The translations under genes and the position numbers were made by a program. From assembly GCF_014204915.1 (NCBI RefSeq), contig NZ_JACHMH010000001.1, positions 8,457,501-8,521,500 on the forward strand: a DNA stretch of 64,000 nt, written 5' to 3'. The DNA is from Crossiella cryophila (GTDB lineage: Bacteria; Actinomycetota; Actinomycetes; Mycobacteriales; Pseudonocardiaceae). This document shows positions 10,119 through 18,068 of this stretch, piece after piece. Numbering within the stretch: the stretch's first letter is position 1; each line of letters starts with the position of its first letter. The notes under the pieces were generated by a model. That model saw only the letters and a list, made by a program, of their open reading frames with translations. It did no database searches and was not told where the DNA came from.

Positions 10119-10544
10119 TCAGCTCCTCGGGAGGTTGGCGGCGGCGGTCTCCCGTGGTGCCGAACTCAGGTAGACACCCACCTGTTTGACCAGGAGGTTC
10201 ATCTCGTAGGCGATCATGCCGACATCGGCGGTCTCCTCGGCCAGCAGCGCCAGGCAGGCGCCGCGTCCGGCCGCGGTGACGAAGAGGTAGGCGTGCTCCA
10301 TCTCGACGATGGTCTGGCGCACCGCGCCACCGCCGAAGTGCCTGCCGGTGCCGCGAGCCAGGCTCTGGAAGGCCGAGGCCATCGCGGACAGGTGCTCGGA
10401 GTCATCCTTGGACAGGTCCTGTGAACGGCCGATGAGCAGGCCGTCGGAGGAGAGCACGACCGCGTGCCGGACGCCGACGGTCCGCTGCACCAGCTCGTCC
10501 AGCAGCCAGTTCAGATCGGTGTTCCGAGAAGCCTTGTCGCTCAT
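10119..10544 (-). CDS. cvnB: CvnB-type roadblock/LC7 protein
   Basis: A 141-residue roadblock/LC7-domain protein, the likely regulator of the CvnD GTPase. It shows the typical opening NWLLDELVQRTVGVRHAVVL, then SSDGLLIGRS and a beta strand YLFVTAAGRGACLALL. It sits between cvnA (52-bp gap) and cvnC (4-bp gap) in a single transcription unit. Family and context agree closely. Confidence 0.93.
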   Translation of the reverse strand: MSDKASRNTDLNWLLDELVQRTVGVRHAVVLSSDGLLIGRSQDLSKDDSEHLSAMASAFQSLARGTGRHFGGGAVRQTIVEMEHAYLFVTAAGRGACLALLAEETADVGMIAYEMNLLVKQVGVYLSSAPRETAAANLPRS

Positions 10545-10596
10545 GCTGGGCTGACCTTCTTCGTCGAGGCCGCCTCGGGCGGGCGGCGGCCATTGA

Positions 10597-13209
10597 TCAT
10601 CCTGGGAATGGGTCTGCGTCGCGTCCCTCGCGGGTTCCGCGCTGGAAGGCGGCCATGGTGTCGCGGACCTGCTCGGCGGTGCGCCCGGTGGTGGCCGGGG
10701 CCTCGTTCTCGCCGGTGTCCTCGGTGCCGGAGTCGAGCAACTGCGGCGCCAGGTTCTGCTGCGGCCGGCGGACCGGCAGCTCAGGGCGCTCCCCAGTGGG
10801 GGTGTTGTGGGTGAGCAGTGGGGCGTGCGTGAGCAGCGCGCCGGGTCCGGTCTGCTCCAGGGACAGGCCCCCGGTGCGTTCGGCGGGCTGCTCCGGCTCG
10901 GGCGCGGGCTTGGGTTCCGGGGTCAGGTCCTCGTGCTCGAAGCGGTCCTCCGGCGCGGCGGGCCGCTCCTCCTTGATGGCGGCGAAGGTGGCGCCGCCGA
11001 GCAGGTTGATCGAGCGGCCGGGGGTGTCCTCGCCGTCGTTGAGCGGATCGGCCCAGAAGCTGTGCAGCTCCCGGCCGGGTCCGGCCGCGCGGTCGGACTC
11101 AGCCTCGCCCCGCTCGTCGTCGTCCACCTGGTCTGCTTCTGCCGCGCGCTGCTGGTGGACCGGTCCGAGCGGCGTGCGCACGGGTTTTCCCGAGCCGGTC
11201 GCCCGCTCCCGTTTGGTGAGTTCGCGCAGGGTGTCCTCGGAGAGCTGGGTGCGCACGTCCGAGGCGAGGATCTCGTTCGGCACCAGGATGACCGCCCTGG
11301 TGCCGCCGTAGGGCGAGTCGCGCAGTTCGACCCGCACACCCAGCCGCAGCGCGAGCCGGGCGACCACGAACAGGCCGAGCCGGGAGTCGCCCTTGAGCGC
11401 CATCGCGTCGAACTCCGGCGGGTTGGCCAGCATCGCGTTGGCGCGGTCCCGGTCCTCCTCGCTCATGCCGAGGCCGTGGTCCTCGACCTCGACCACGACG
11501 CCCTTGGCCGCGATCGAGCCGTGCACCTGCACCTGCGAGCGCGGCGGGGAGAAGGAGGTGGCGTTGTCCACCAGTTCGGCGACCAGGTGGATGGTGTCGG
11601 CCACCGCGGAGCCGATCACCGCGGCGTCCGGGATCCGCTGCAGCCGGACGCGGGCGTAGTGCTCGGTCTCGGAGATGGCCGCGCGCAGCACGTCGACCAG
11701 GCGGATCGGCTTGCGCCAGCGGCGGCCGGGCTGCTCGCCGCCGAGGATGATCAGGTTCTCCGCGTTGCGGCGGGCCCGGGTGGCGAGGTGGTCGAGCTGG
11801 AAGAGGCCCTCGATCTGCTCGGGGTCCTCCTCGTGCCGCTCCATCCGGTCCAGGATCTTGAGCTGGCGGTGCACCAGCGCCTGGTTGCGGTGCGCGATGC
11901 CGAGGAAGACGTTGTTGACGCCCTCGCGGGCCTGCGCCTCCTGCACGGCCGCGGCGACCGCGGTGAGCTGGGCGGCGTTGAAGGCGCGGGCCACCTGGCC
12001 GATCTCGTCCCGGCCGTAGTCGAGGTCGGGCACCTCGACGGAGACGTCCACCGGCTCGCCCTGGCGGAGGCGGCGGACGATGTCGGGCAGCCGTTCGTGC
12101 GCGAGGTGCAGGGCGTCCTTGCGCAGGCTGTCCAGGCGGACCACCAGCGCCCGGTCGACGAGTTTGCGGGACACCTTGAGCGCGACCATGATCGCCACGA
12201 TGGCCAGCACCAGGGCGACCAGCGAGCCGAGCAGGGCGTTGGTCAGCGAGTCGCCGCCGTCCTCCAGTGCCTGACCGGAGACCAGGTCGGCCTGCTGGAC
12301 GGTGAGCTTGGTCAGTTCGTCGGCCACGGCCACGGTCAGCCGCTGCCACTCGTCCTCGCTGATGCCGACCGCGCCGAGGCTGCCGCGACCGGTGCGGGCC
12401 ACCCACGGACCATTGCTGATCAGCGCGTTCTCGACCTCGGTGAGCCTTTTCCAGGAATCGCTGTCACGCAGCCTGCGATTACTGTCCTGCACTTCTTGGC
12501 GCGCAAAGGGGATTGTGCTCTCCAGCTCGGAGTGGTATGCGCTGACCAAGTTGGTGAACTCGAGGTGGTCGGTCGCCGGGAGAGCGCCGGTGGCGATCGC
12601 GCCGGCCATCAGCGAACCGGACCTGGACATGCGGTCGGCTGCCCGGAAAATTGCCGTCGCGCCGATAGCGCCCTGGGTGGACTTGACATCGGGCACGATA
12701 CGGGCCTGGGTGTCGAACAACTGGGCGGCGGAATGCAGCAGTCGGTTGTAGAAGGCGTAGACCTGCCCCTTGTCGATACCGGAGGACTCGATCCTGGTGC
12801 GAATCCGGGGTAGTTCCTCCAGCAGCGAGTTGAGCTGGTTGATGCGGTCGACCACCGCGGGCGGGGCGTTGTCCACCACCGGCGGCAGGGCTGCCTTCAT
12901 GACGCCGAGGGCTTCGTCGGTCTGCTGCTGGACCAGGCGCAACTCGGTCAGTCCTGTGGCGGGTTTGCCCAGGTAGACCATGCCGAGCTGACGTTCTTTC
13001 TGTGCCGAGGCGAGCGCGTTGACCGCGGGGATGGACACCGAGCGGACGCTCGAGGCGACCTCACGCAGGTAGTACCCGTCGAAGATCAGGTAGGACGAGC
13101 CGGACACCCACATGACGAGCAGGGCCACACTCGGGATCAGGACGGCGCCGGTCAGCCGTGTCCTGATCGACCGGTGGCTCTTCTGAGAACCGATTTCTTC
13201 CGAGCTCAC
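10597..13209 (-). CDS. cvnA: CvnA-type nitrate/nitrite-sensor-like histidine kinase
   Basis: An 870-residue membrane sensor at the head of the conservon. GTG 13209 is preferred because GGAG lies 4 nt upstream; a longer frame to 13257 exists. A first membrane helix (VLIPSVALLVMWVSG) precedes an extracytoplasmic NIT-type domain to about residue 310. A second helix (SLVALVLAIVAIMVALKV), a HAMP-like segment and an HATPase_c domain follow. The N-box reads ELVDNATSFSPP and the G-box DHGLGMS. The last 220 residues are Pro/Glu-rich and probably disordered. The phospho-acceptor segment (FLGIAHRNQALVHRQL) has His and is typical of Cvn kinases. About 570 bp upstream are gene-free and must hold the promoter. 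Confidence 0.92.
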   Translation of the reverse strand: MSSEEIGSQKSHRSIRTRLTGAVLIPSVALLVMWVSGSSYLIFDGYYLREVASSVRSVSIPAVNALASAQKERQLGMVYLGKPATGLTELRLVQQQTDEALGVMKAALPPVVDNAPPAVVDRINQLNSLLEELPRIRTRIESSGIDKGQVYAFYNRLLHSAAQLFDTQARIVPDVKSTQGAIGATAIFRAADRMSRSGSLMAGAIATGALPATDHLEFTNLVSAYHSELESTIPFARQEVQDSNRRLRDSDSWKRLTEVENALISNGPWVARTGRGSLGAVGISEDEWQRLTVAVADELTKLTVQQADLVSGQALEDGGDSLTNALLGSLVALVLAIVAIMVALKVSRKLVDRALVVRLDSLRKDALHLAHERLPDIVRRLRQGEPVDVSVEVPDLDYGRDEIGQVARAFNAAQLTAVAAAVQEAQAREGVNNVFLGIAHRNQALVHRQLKILDRMERHEEDPEQIEGLFQLDHLATRARRNAENLIILGGEQPGRRWRKPIRLVDVLRAAISETEHYARVRLQRIPDAAVIGSAVADTIHLVAELVDNATSFSPPRSQVQVHGSIAAKGVVVEVEDHGLGMSEEDRDRANAMLANPPEFDAMALKGDSRLGLFVVARLALRLGVRVELRDSPYGGTRAVILVPNEILASDVRTQLSEDTLRELTKRERATGSGKPVRTPLGPVHQQRAAEADQVDDDERGEAESDRAAGPGRELHSFWADPLNDGEDTPGRSINLLGGATFAAIKEERPAAPEDRFEHEDLTPEPKPAPEPEQPAERTGGLSLEQTGPGALLTHAPLLTHNTPTGERPELPVRRPQQNLAPQLLDSGTEDTGENEAPATTGRTAEQVRDTMAAFQRGTREGRDADPFPG

Positions 13210-13782
13210 GACGCTCCACTGCTTGTGAAAGACCACCCCGGGAAACCGCGGTGGCAATTCACCACGCCGCTATCCACCAGGGGAAGTTGGACCGGAGGGG
13301 ACGGTAACGAGTTCCTGGTTGAATACGACACCTTCCATACCGAGGAGTTCTCCCGCCCGAGCGCGGGGAGATTAACACGGACGCTGGCTTCGTTACCAGC
13401 CCCAACGAATGCGCATAAACACAGAAGACGCGAAACCATACCAGCGAGCCCTACCCGGAGCCCAGACCCGATTGGCGGGTATTGCACCCCTGGGTCCGTC
13501 ACCTGCGCTTTTTCCACACGTAACCTGGATCACTCCCGGTCATCGGACGACGTCGGCACGTGTCGATCATGCCCTAAGTCCCTCGGACGGCGGTCGCGCC
13601 CCGGCCACCGGCCGCACTAGCGCTCCCCTGCCCGCCGACGCCCGGTCGGGCAGTAGCACAATGCCCAACGGACGAGCGTGATCGCGGTCACGAAGCAAGA
13701 GAGAATCACGCACGGGTGTTCTCCACAGCCTTTCCGAATAAAACGTGAGCAGTTTTCAACTCTCTTTGCGAGGATCCGCCCC
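13210..13782. other. Divergent promoter region between cvnA and the VOC gene
   Basis: There are 573 bp with no convincing gene; short frames on both strands have random-looking translations. It includes a small inverted repeat, TTCGTT/AACGAA at 13389-13409. Promoters for the conservon operon and the VOC gene must lie here, but no clear -10/-35 pair could be assigned. Confidence 0.5.
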
Positions 13783-14172
13783 ATGAAGTCCGCCATCCGC
13801 CACATCACCGTCAACTGCCCCCACCCCCTGGAGCCCTACGCCCTGGCCCAGTTCTGGAGCGCGACCCTCGGTCACCCGGTCCACCCCGACGACCAGCCCG
13901 GCGACGACGAGATCCTGATCGACCTCCCCCACTCCCCCGGCCTGCTCTTCATCCGGGTCCCCGACCCCAAACCCACCACCCGCAACCGCCTCCACCTGGA
14001 CCTCCAGCCCGAACTACCCCGGGATGAGGAGGTGCAGCGACTGGTGGACCTGGGCGCGACCTTCGTCGACGACCAGCGCACGGCGGACGGCCGGGGCTGG
14101 GTGGTGCTGGCCGACCCAGCGGGCAATGAGTTCTGCGTCGAGCGCAGCGCGGCGGAACGCGAATCCCCCTGA
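13783..14172 (+). CDS. VOC (glyoxalase/bleomycin-resistance fold) protein
   Basis: A 129-residue protein with the paired beta-alpha-beta-beta-beta units of the vicinal oxygen chelate fold. ATG 13783 has GAGGA 8 nt upstream. Family signs are the opening HITVNCPHPLEPYALAQFW, the strand NRLHLDLQP and the ending WVVLADPAGNEFCVE, which is very common in actinobacterial VOC proteins. A metal-binding His/Glu set is plausible. The substrate cannot be inferred and the neighbours do not help. Confidence 0.85.
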   Translation: MKSAIRHITVNCPHPLEPYALAQFWSATLGHPVHPDDQPGDDEILIDLPHSPGLLFIRVPDPKPTTRNRLHLDLQPELPRDEEVQRLVDLGATFVDDQRTADGRGWVVLADPAGNEFCVERSAAERESP

Positions 14173-14276
14173 CCACCACACCCGGCAGCCACACGCCCGA
14201 CCTCGACCTCAACCTCGACTGACCGCAGCCCCGGCTCACCAAGCCCCACCCGAACCCGGCCCCGCGCCGACACCTC

Positions 14277-14618
14277 TCAGTCGACCGCGCCCCGCCAGGT
14301 CACCTCAACCTCCGGCACCCCCAGGAACACCACCGTCTCCGCCAACTGCTCGTCCTGGTCCTTGGCCAGATCGCCGTGCAACTGGACACCCGGAGTCGGG
14401 TTCCCACGGTGCTTCAACAGGACGACCTGACGACCGGAGGGCAGGGTGAGAGCGGTGGCCTTGCAGTTGTCAAGGTCGGTGTAGTGATCGCCGAACTGGA
14501 TGCCGGCGCGGGTGGTCAGCTCGTGCGGCTCGATCGCGAGCACGGCGATGGCGGTGACCTCGTAGTATGGCCAGGGAACCGCGGTGGGCTCGGCGGGCTT
14601 GGCAGGTGGTTCGGTCAT
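14277..14618 (-). CDS. Hypothetical protein
   Basis: A predicted 113-residue soluble protein from ATG 14618 (MTEPPAKPAEPTAV). The translation is well mixed, with YYEVTAIAVLAIE, a segment with DHYTDLDNC, VVLLKHRG and LAETVVFLGVPEVEV, suggesting a small mainly beta protein. The ribosome site is weak. The second copy of the 67-bp repeat begins just 26 bp upstream of the start, so the promoter may lie in or beyond the repeat. Family not recognised. Confidence 0.55.
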   Translation of the reverse strand: MTEPPAKPAEPTAVPWPYYEVTAIAVLAIEPHELTTRAGIQFGDHYTDLDNCKATALTLPSGRQVVLLKHRGNPTPGVQLHGDLAKDQDEQLAETVVFLGVPEVEVTWRGAVD

Positions 14619-14643
14619 CGTCTTATCATCCGTTGGGATGAAT

Positions 14644-14710
14644 GATCGAAACATGAAGGCAACCAAAATCGGGGTTTCTGCGTTCCGCAGAGGAACGGTG
14701 GCGGCGGCGG
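14644..14710 (+). repeat. 67-bp direct repeat, copy 2
   Basis: The partner of 6018-6084, 8,626 bp away in direct orientation, with three differences. Read on the minus strand, it lies directly upstream of the small gene starting at 14618 and would be in its leader or promoter. As in copy 1, the adjoining DNA is low-complexity G/C. Confidence 0.85.
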
Positions 14711-15699
14711 GCAGGACCGGAGCACGCGCCACGCCCTGGGGCAGGTAAGCAGGGTCGGGTAGGGCAGGCAGGGTGTCGGGTAGGGCGGCGGGGTCGGGCA
14801 AGGCAGGCAGCCGCGGCTAGCCGGGTAGATGGGCAGGCCCGGTCGGCGGGGTGGGTGGGCAGGCCGCGGTCGAGGACTGGGTGGGCCGGACTGCATGTGG
14901 CGCGGCAGGCTGCCTGGTTCGGGGAGAAGAGCGGCGTGGGCCGGGCTGGGGCGGCGCTGGTCCGGCGAAGTGAGTGGCCGTGGCCCAGGAGATGGGCAGC
15001 CCTGGCCGGGGAGGCATGCAGCCCTGGGGTCGGGAGAGCGGTAGCACTCGGGAGATTGGCAGCAGGGCAGGCGCCGGAGGCAATCGTCGATCGGCGACTC
15101 AGCTGACAAGAGGTGGCTGCGGCCGCGCGCCCGCCTTCGGCATCACCCACATTCGGCCTCCGGGCCGATCCGGCTCCGGGCCGCTGGGTTCCGGGCGCGG
15201 GTTCGGCGATCGGGTGCGGGCCCAGGCGCAAGCTCAGGCGCGGCGCGAGGCGGGGCGCGAGGCGGGGCGCGGCGCGAGGCGGGGCGCGAGGCGGGGCGCG
15301 GCGCGAGGCGGGGCGCGGCGGGGCGGGGATCGAGTGTGGGCTCGGGGTGCGGTGCGCGCGGGTTCTGGGGGCATGCACGGGTTCCGAGCGGGGAGTCGGG
15401 GTCGGGCGATCTGGCTGGGCCTCGAGGTGGGGTTGAGGGCGTGTCTGGTGTCGCGGGGTGGCCGCCCGGCTGGGGGACTGAGCCCTGCTTCGACTTGTCC
15501 GCTTCTCGGTCCGCCGGGGTCGCTCCGAGCCTCCGGCCGGGCCGGGCCGCACCAACCGCACGGCCCCTGCGTGGTGCCACGACGGACGGCCACTGAGGTG
15601 GAGCAGGTTGGGTGGAGCGGACCGGACGTGGAGCGGGCTCGGCGACCCGAGGTGGAGCCTGGTCGGCGGGACGGCTGGTGGGGCAGCCGGGTGGTTGGG
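14711..15699. other. 1-kb low-complexity GC-rich region
   Basis: Nearly 1 kb of G-rich plus-strand DNA built from degenerate GGGTCGGGTAGGGCAGGCAG-like units, then tandem 29-bp repeats (15242-15317). Frames on both strands translate to Pro/Arg/Ala-rich strings without domains. No gene is supported. The minus-strand GH16-like gene ends at its right border. Confidence 0.65.
15242..15317 (+). repeat. 29-bp tandem repeat, 2.6 copies
   Basis: Two identical 29-bp units (15242-15270 and 15271-15299) and an 18-bp partial copy. Each unit is made from GGCGCGAGGCGGG sub-repeats. The tract is almost purely G and C. It probably arose by slippage; no function is evident. Confidence 0.8.
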
Positions 15700-17091
15700 T
15701 CAGGAGGCCGGGATTGTGTCGATGAACTGGGTGCCTGCGGCTCGGTGGTTGTTGATCTGTTGCTGGACCTGGGCCGGGGACAGGATCTGGTTGCGGGCGA
15801 AGTAGATCCAGTCTGCTTGTTGGTGGTAGCGGCGGTCTGGGCCTGCTCCGTTGAGGTCGATGAACCAGTGGTTGAAGTTGATCAGCATGGGGGTTTCCGG
15901 GTAGAAGCGGTCGCCGTGGTCGGCTACCAGCTGGCCGTCGAGGTAGTACTTCATCCGGCCGCCGGACACCTGCAGCACCAGGTCGTGCCAGCCGGCGAAG
16001 CTGCGGTGCACGCGGGTTGAGCTGTTGTCGGCCCACCAGGGGTCTGGTTGGTAGGTCTCCCAGGAGGTGAGGAACATGGTGTTCGTTGACTCGCCCCAGC
16101 CTCCGTTGGGGAGGTACTCGAAGTCCTGTTCGCCGTAGTCGGGGTCGCGGTCGTGGCGGAGCGGGGTGATCGTGTAGAAGGTTTGGACCACGTGGTCGCC
16201 GTCGGGGCCGTAGGCGGGGGTGTCGGTCATGTGGAATCTGGTGGCGTAGGTGCCCTCGAAGAACTTGCGGCCGGTGTTGATCTGGGACTGCCTTGTGCCG
16301 CTTGGGGTTCCGTTGGTTTGGGCGCTGAGTTGGGCGACTTTTTGGCCACTGACGGTGGGGAAGGTGACCAGGGTGGGGTCCCAGGTTGCGCCGCCTACGC
16401 CGGGGCCGCCGGAGCCGGTGCGGACTGTCCAGCCTCGTTGGTTGAGGCGGGGGTCGGTGTTGGTGTCGTAGTGGAAGTCGTCGAAGAAGACTTGGGCGGG
16501 GGCTGGGGATTGGCTGCCGGGGGCCGTGCCGGACAGGAGTTGGCCTGCTCGGTGGAGGGTGGTTCTGGGGGCGGGGCCGTAGGGGGGTTGGGTGGGGTTG
16601 AAGGAGTAGTCGTTGGATTGGGTGAGTTGGGCCCAGTTGGCTCGGTTGAAGCGGAGTTGGAGGTCGCCGGTGTGCTGGCCGGGGGCCAGCGCTCCTGCGG
16701 TGGGGCGGAAGCCGACTTCCAGGTAGTGGTCGGCTTCGGGGGTTGGGGTGGGGAGGCGGTGGATGGCGCCGGTGAGGTTGTCGCAGCCGGGGGTCGCCCA
16801 GGAACAGGCGTAGCGGTAGTCGGTTTCGCCGTCCTCGGAGCGGAAGTAGTAGCGGATGGTGTACTCCGCCAACGGGATCGCCACGTCGCCCTGGTTGGTC
16901 AGGCGGAACCAGGGTTCGGACTGGTGGTGGGTTGGCTGGGTGGCGGTGGTGCCGTACTGCAGGAGCGGGGGTTGTGGGGCGGCGCCTGCTGGGGCGGTGG
17001 TCAGGGCGAGGGCGGCCAGGCTGGTCATGGTCACGGCCAGGCCACCGGTCAGGCGCCTTCGTCGGCGGGCCGGGATGTGTTGCTGGGGCAC
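15700..17091 (-). CDS. Secreted CBM3-like plus GH16-like polysaccharide hydrolase
   Basis: A 463-residue exported protein. GTG 17091 is chosen because GAGGAG lies 6 nt upstream; an Arg-rich signal peptide follows, ending near APAGAAP. Residues of about 35-190 look like a family 3 cellulose-binding module (LTNQGDVAIPLAEYTIRYYF, LQLRFNRANWAQL). Residues of about 210-425 form a concanavalin-like glycosidase domain. It has a Glu-Gln-Asp-Phe-Glu segment (GEQDFEYLPNGGW) fitting the ExDxE catalytic motif of GH16, and WHDLVLQVSGGRMKYYLDG typical of that fold. A beta-glucan or related glycan is the likely substrate. A GntR regulator is divergent, and two dyads lie between them. Confidence 0.8.
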   Translation of the reverse strand: MPQQHIPARRRRRLTGGLAVTMTSLAALALTTAPAGAAPQPPLLQYGTTATQPTHHQSEPWFRLTNQGDVAIPLAEYTIRYYFRSEDGETDYRYACSWATPGCDNLTGAIHRLPTPTPEADHYLEVGFRPTAGALAPGQHTGDLQLRFNRANWAQLTQSNDYSFNPTQPPYGPAPRTTLHRAGQLLSGTAPGSQSPAPAQVFFDDFHYDTNTDPRLNQRGWTVRTGSGGPGVGGATWDPTLVTFPTVSGQKVAQLSAQTNGTPSGTRQSQINTGRKFFEGTYATRFHMTDTPAYGPDGDHVVQTFYTITPLRHDRDPDYGEQDFEYLPNGGWGESTNTMFLTSWETYQPDPWWADNSSTRVHRSFAGWHDLVLQVSGGRMKYYLDGQLVADHGDRFYPETPMLINFNHWFIDLNGAGPDRRYHQQADWIYFARNQILSPAQVQQQINNHRAAGTQFIDTIPAS

Positions 17092-17151
17092 GGCTTTCTC
17101 CTCAACACCGCAGGGAGCTGCGAGGGGTGGCGGCGGTGTCGGGCGTCCTGA

Positions 17152-17167
17152 CTTGACCAATTGGTAA
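17152..17167. promoter_or_regulatory. Candidate operator 1 for the GntR regulator
   Basis: The sequence CTTGACCAATTGGTAA contains the perfect palindrome ACCAATTGGT (17156-17165). It is about 60 bp upstream of the GH16-like start and shares the GACCA/TGGT half-site with a second dyad at 17247. Binding by the adjacent GntR protein is inference. Confidence 0.5.
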
Positions 17168-17246
17168 GTTCAGGGACGTGAACGACGTTGGCACAGAGTC
17201 GCGCTGTAGTCAACGGTTCTGGCCGACACTGGTAAGGGACTGAGCT

Positions 17247-17257
17247 GACCAGTGGTC
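17247..17257. promoter_or_regulatory. Candidate operator 2 for the GntR regulator
   Basis: GACCAGTGGTC is a perfect 5+1+5 inverted repeat, 28 bp upstream of the gntR start. A matching ACTGGT lies at 17228-17233, which forms a wider dyad with ACCAGT at 17248-17253. The placement suits autoregulation. Confidence 0.5.
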
Positions 17258-17284
17258 GGGTTTGGGGTTCGGCGACATACTGGG

Positions 17285-17998
17285 GTGGTGACGAGGGCGG
17301 TGGCGTACAAGCGCGAGCGGGTGCGGGAGTACCTGCTGGAACTGGTCGAGACTCGGCCGCCGGGGACCTCGATCCCGTCCGAGCGGACGCTGTGCGCGCT
17401 GTTGTCGGTGTCCCGGCCCACCCTGCGCGCGGCCGTGGACGAGTTGGTGCACAACGGTTTGCTGGTGCGTGAGCATGGGCGGGGCATGTTCGTGGCGCAG
17501 GCGAAGATCACGCAGGAGCTGGTCGGGGCCGACACCGTGTTGAGCGCACCCAGGGCCGATGGACAGTGGCGGAGTCGGGTGCTGGAGCTGGTGCGGGTTC
17601 CGGCCGGGGCCAGGATCGGGCGCAAGCTGGGGGTCTCGCCTGCCGCGGAGGTGTTGTGTGTGACGCGGTTGCGGTTGGTTGATGGGGTGGCGATCGCGTT
17701 GGAGTGGTTGCATATTCCGGCTGAGGTGGCCGCTGATCTGTCCACTGTGGACTTCGAGGGGGCCGGGTTGTACGCGGCGTTGCGGGCTCGTGGGGTGCTG
17801 GTGCAGGAGGCCACGCAGTCGATCGAGCCGACGGTGACCGATGAGGCCGAGTCCGCGCTGCTGGGCGTGCCGGTGCTCAGTCCGGCGTTGTTGTTCGAGC
17901 GGTGTACCACCGATGCCGCGGGGCGGGTGGTGGAGTACGCGCGTTCGATCTACCGCGGGGACCGGTACCGGATCGTCTCGCGGTTGTCGCTGGCGTGA
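17285..17998 (+). CDS. GntR/HutC-family transcriptional regulator
   Basis: A 237-residue repressor-type protein starting at one of two adjacent GTG codons (17285, 17288). The N-terminal winged helix reads SIPSERTLCALLSVSRPTLR followed by LVHNGLLVREHGRGMFV. From about residue 85 a UTRA ligand-binding domain follows (VPAGARIGRKLGV, EWLHIPAEVAADL, RSIYRGDRYRI). HutC-type members usually sense sugars, sugar phosphates or histidine-pathway compounds. It is divergent from the CBM3/GH16-like gene, which it probably controls together with itself through the two dyads in the shared promoter region. Confidence 0.9.
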   Translation: MVTRAVAYKRERVREYLLELVETRPPGTSIPSERTLCALLSVSRPTLRAAVDELVHNGLLVREHGRGMFVAQAKITQELVGADTVLSAPRADGQWRSRVLELVRVPAGARIGRKLGVSPAAEVLCVTRLRLVDGVAIALEWLHIPAEVAADLSTVDFEGAGLYAALRARGVLVQEATQSIEPTVTDEAESALLGVPVLSPALLFERCTTDAAGRVVEYARSIYRGDRYRIVSRLSLA

Positions 17999-18039
17999 CC
18001 CGGCCGCCCACCGCAACAGGGGAGCGGTGGGCGGTCGGG
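17999..18039. terminator. Bidirectional hairpin terminator
   Basis: A 16-bp stem (17999-18014 with 18024-18039) with one G-U pair and a 9-nt loop, followed on the plus strand by a T-containing tail. It lies between the converging gntR and GH64 genes and could serve both. Confidence 0.8.
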
Positions 18040-18068
18040 CACACGTTTGTCTTGCGGAGTAAGGGTGA

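Noticed and set aside
10807-12813. 668-codon plus-strand frame antisense to cvnA
   Set aside because: CvnA domains on the other strand are clear. The antisense product has no recognisable features.
15242-15317. Possible CRISPR array in the 29-bp repeat tract
   Set aside because: The units are directly adjacent without spacers, made of smaller G-rich sub-repeats, and no cas genes are present.
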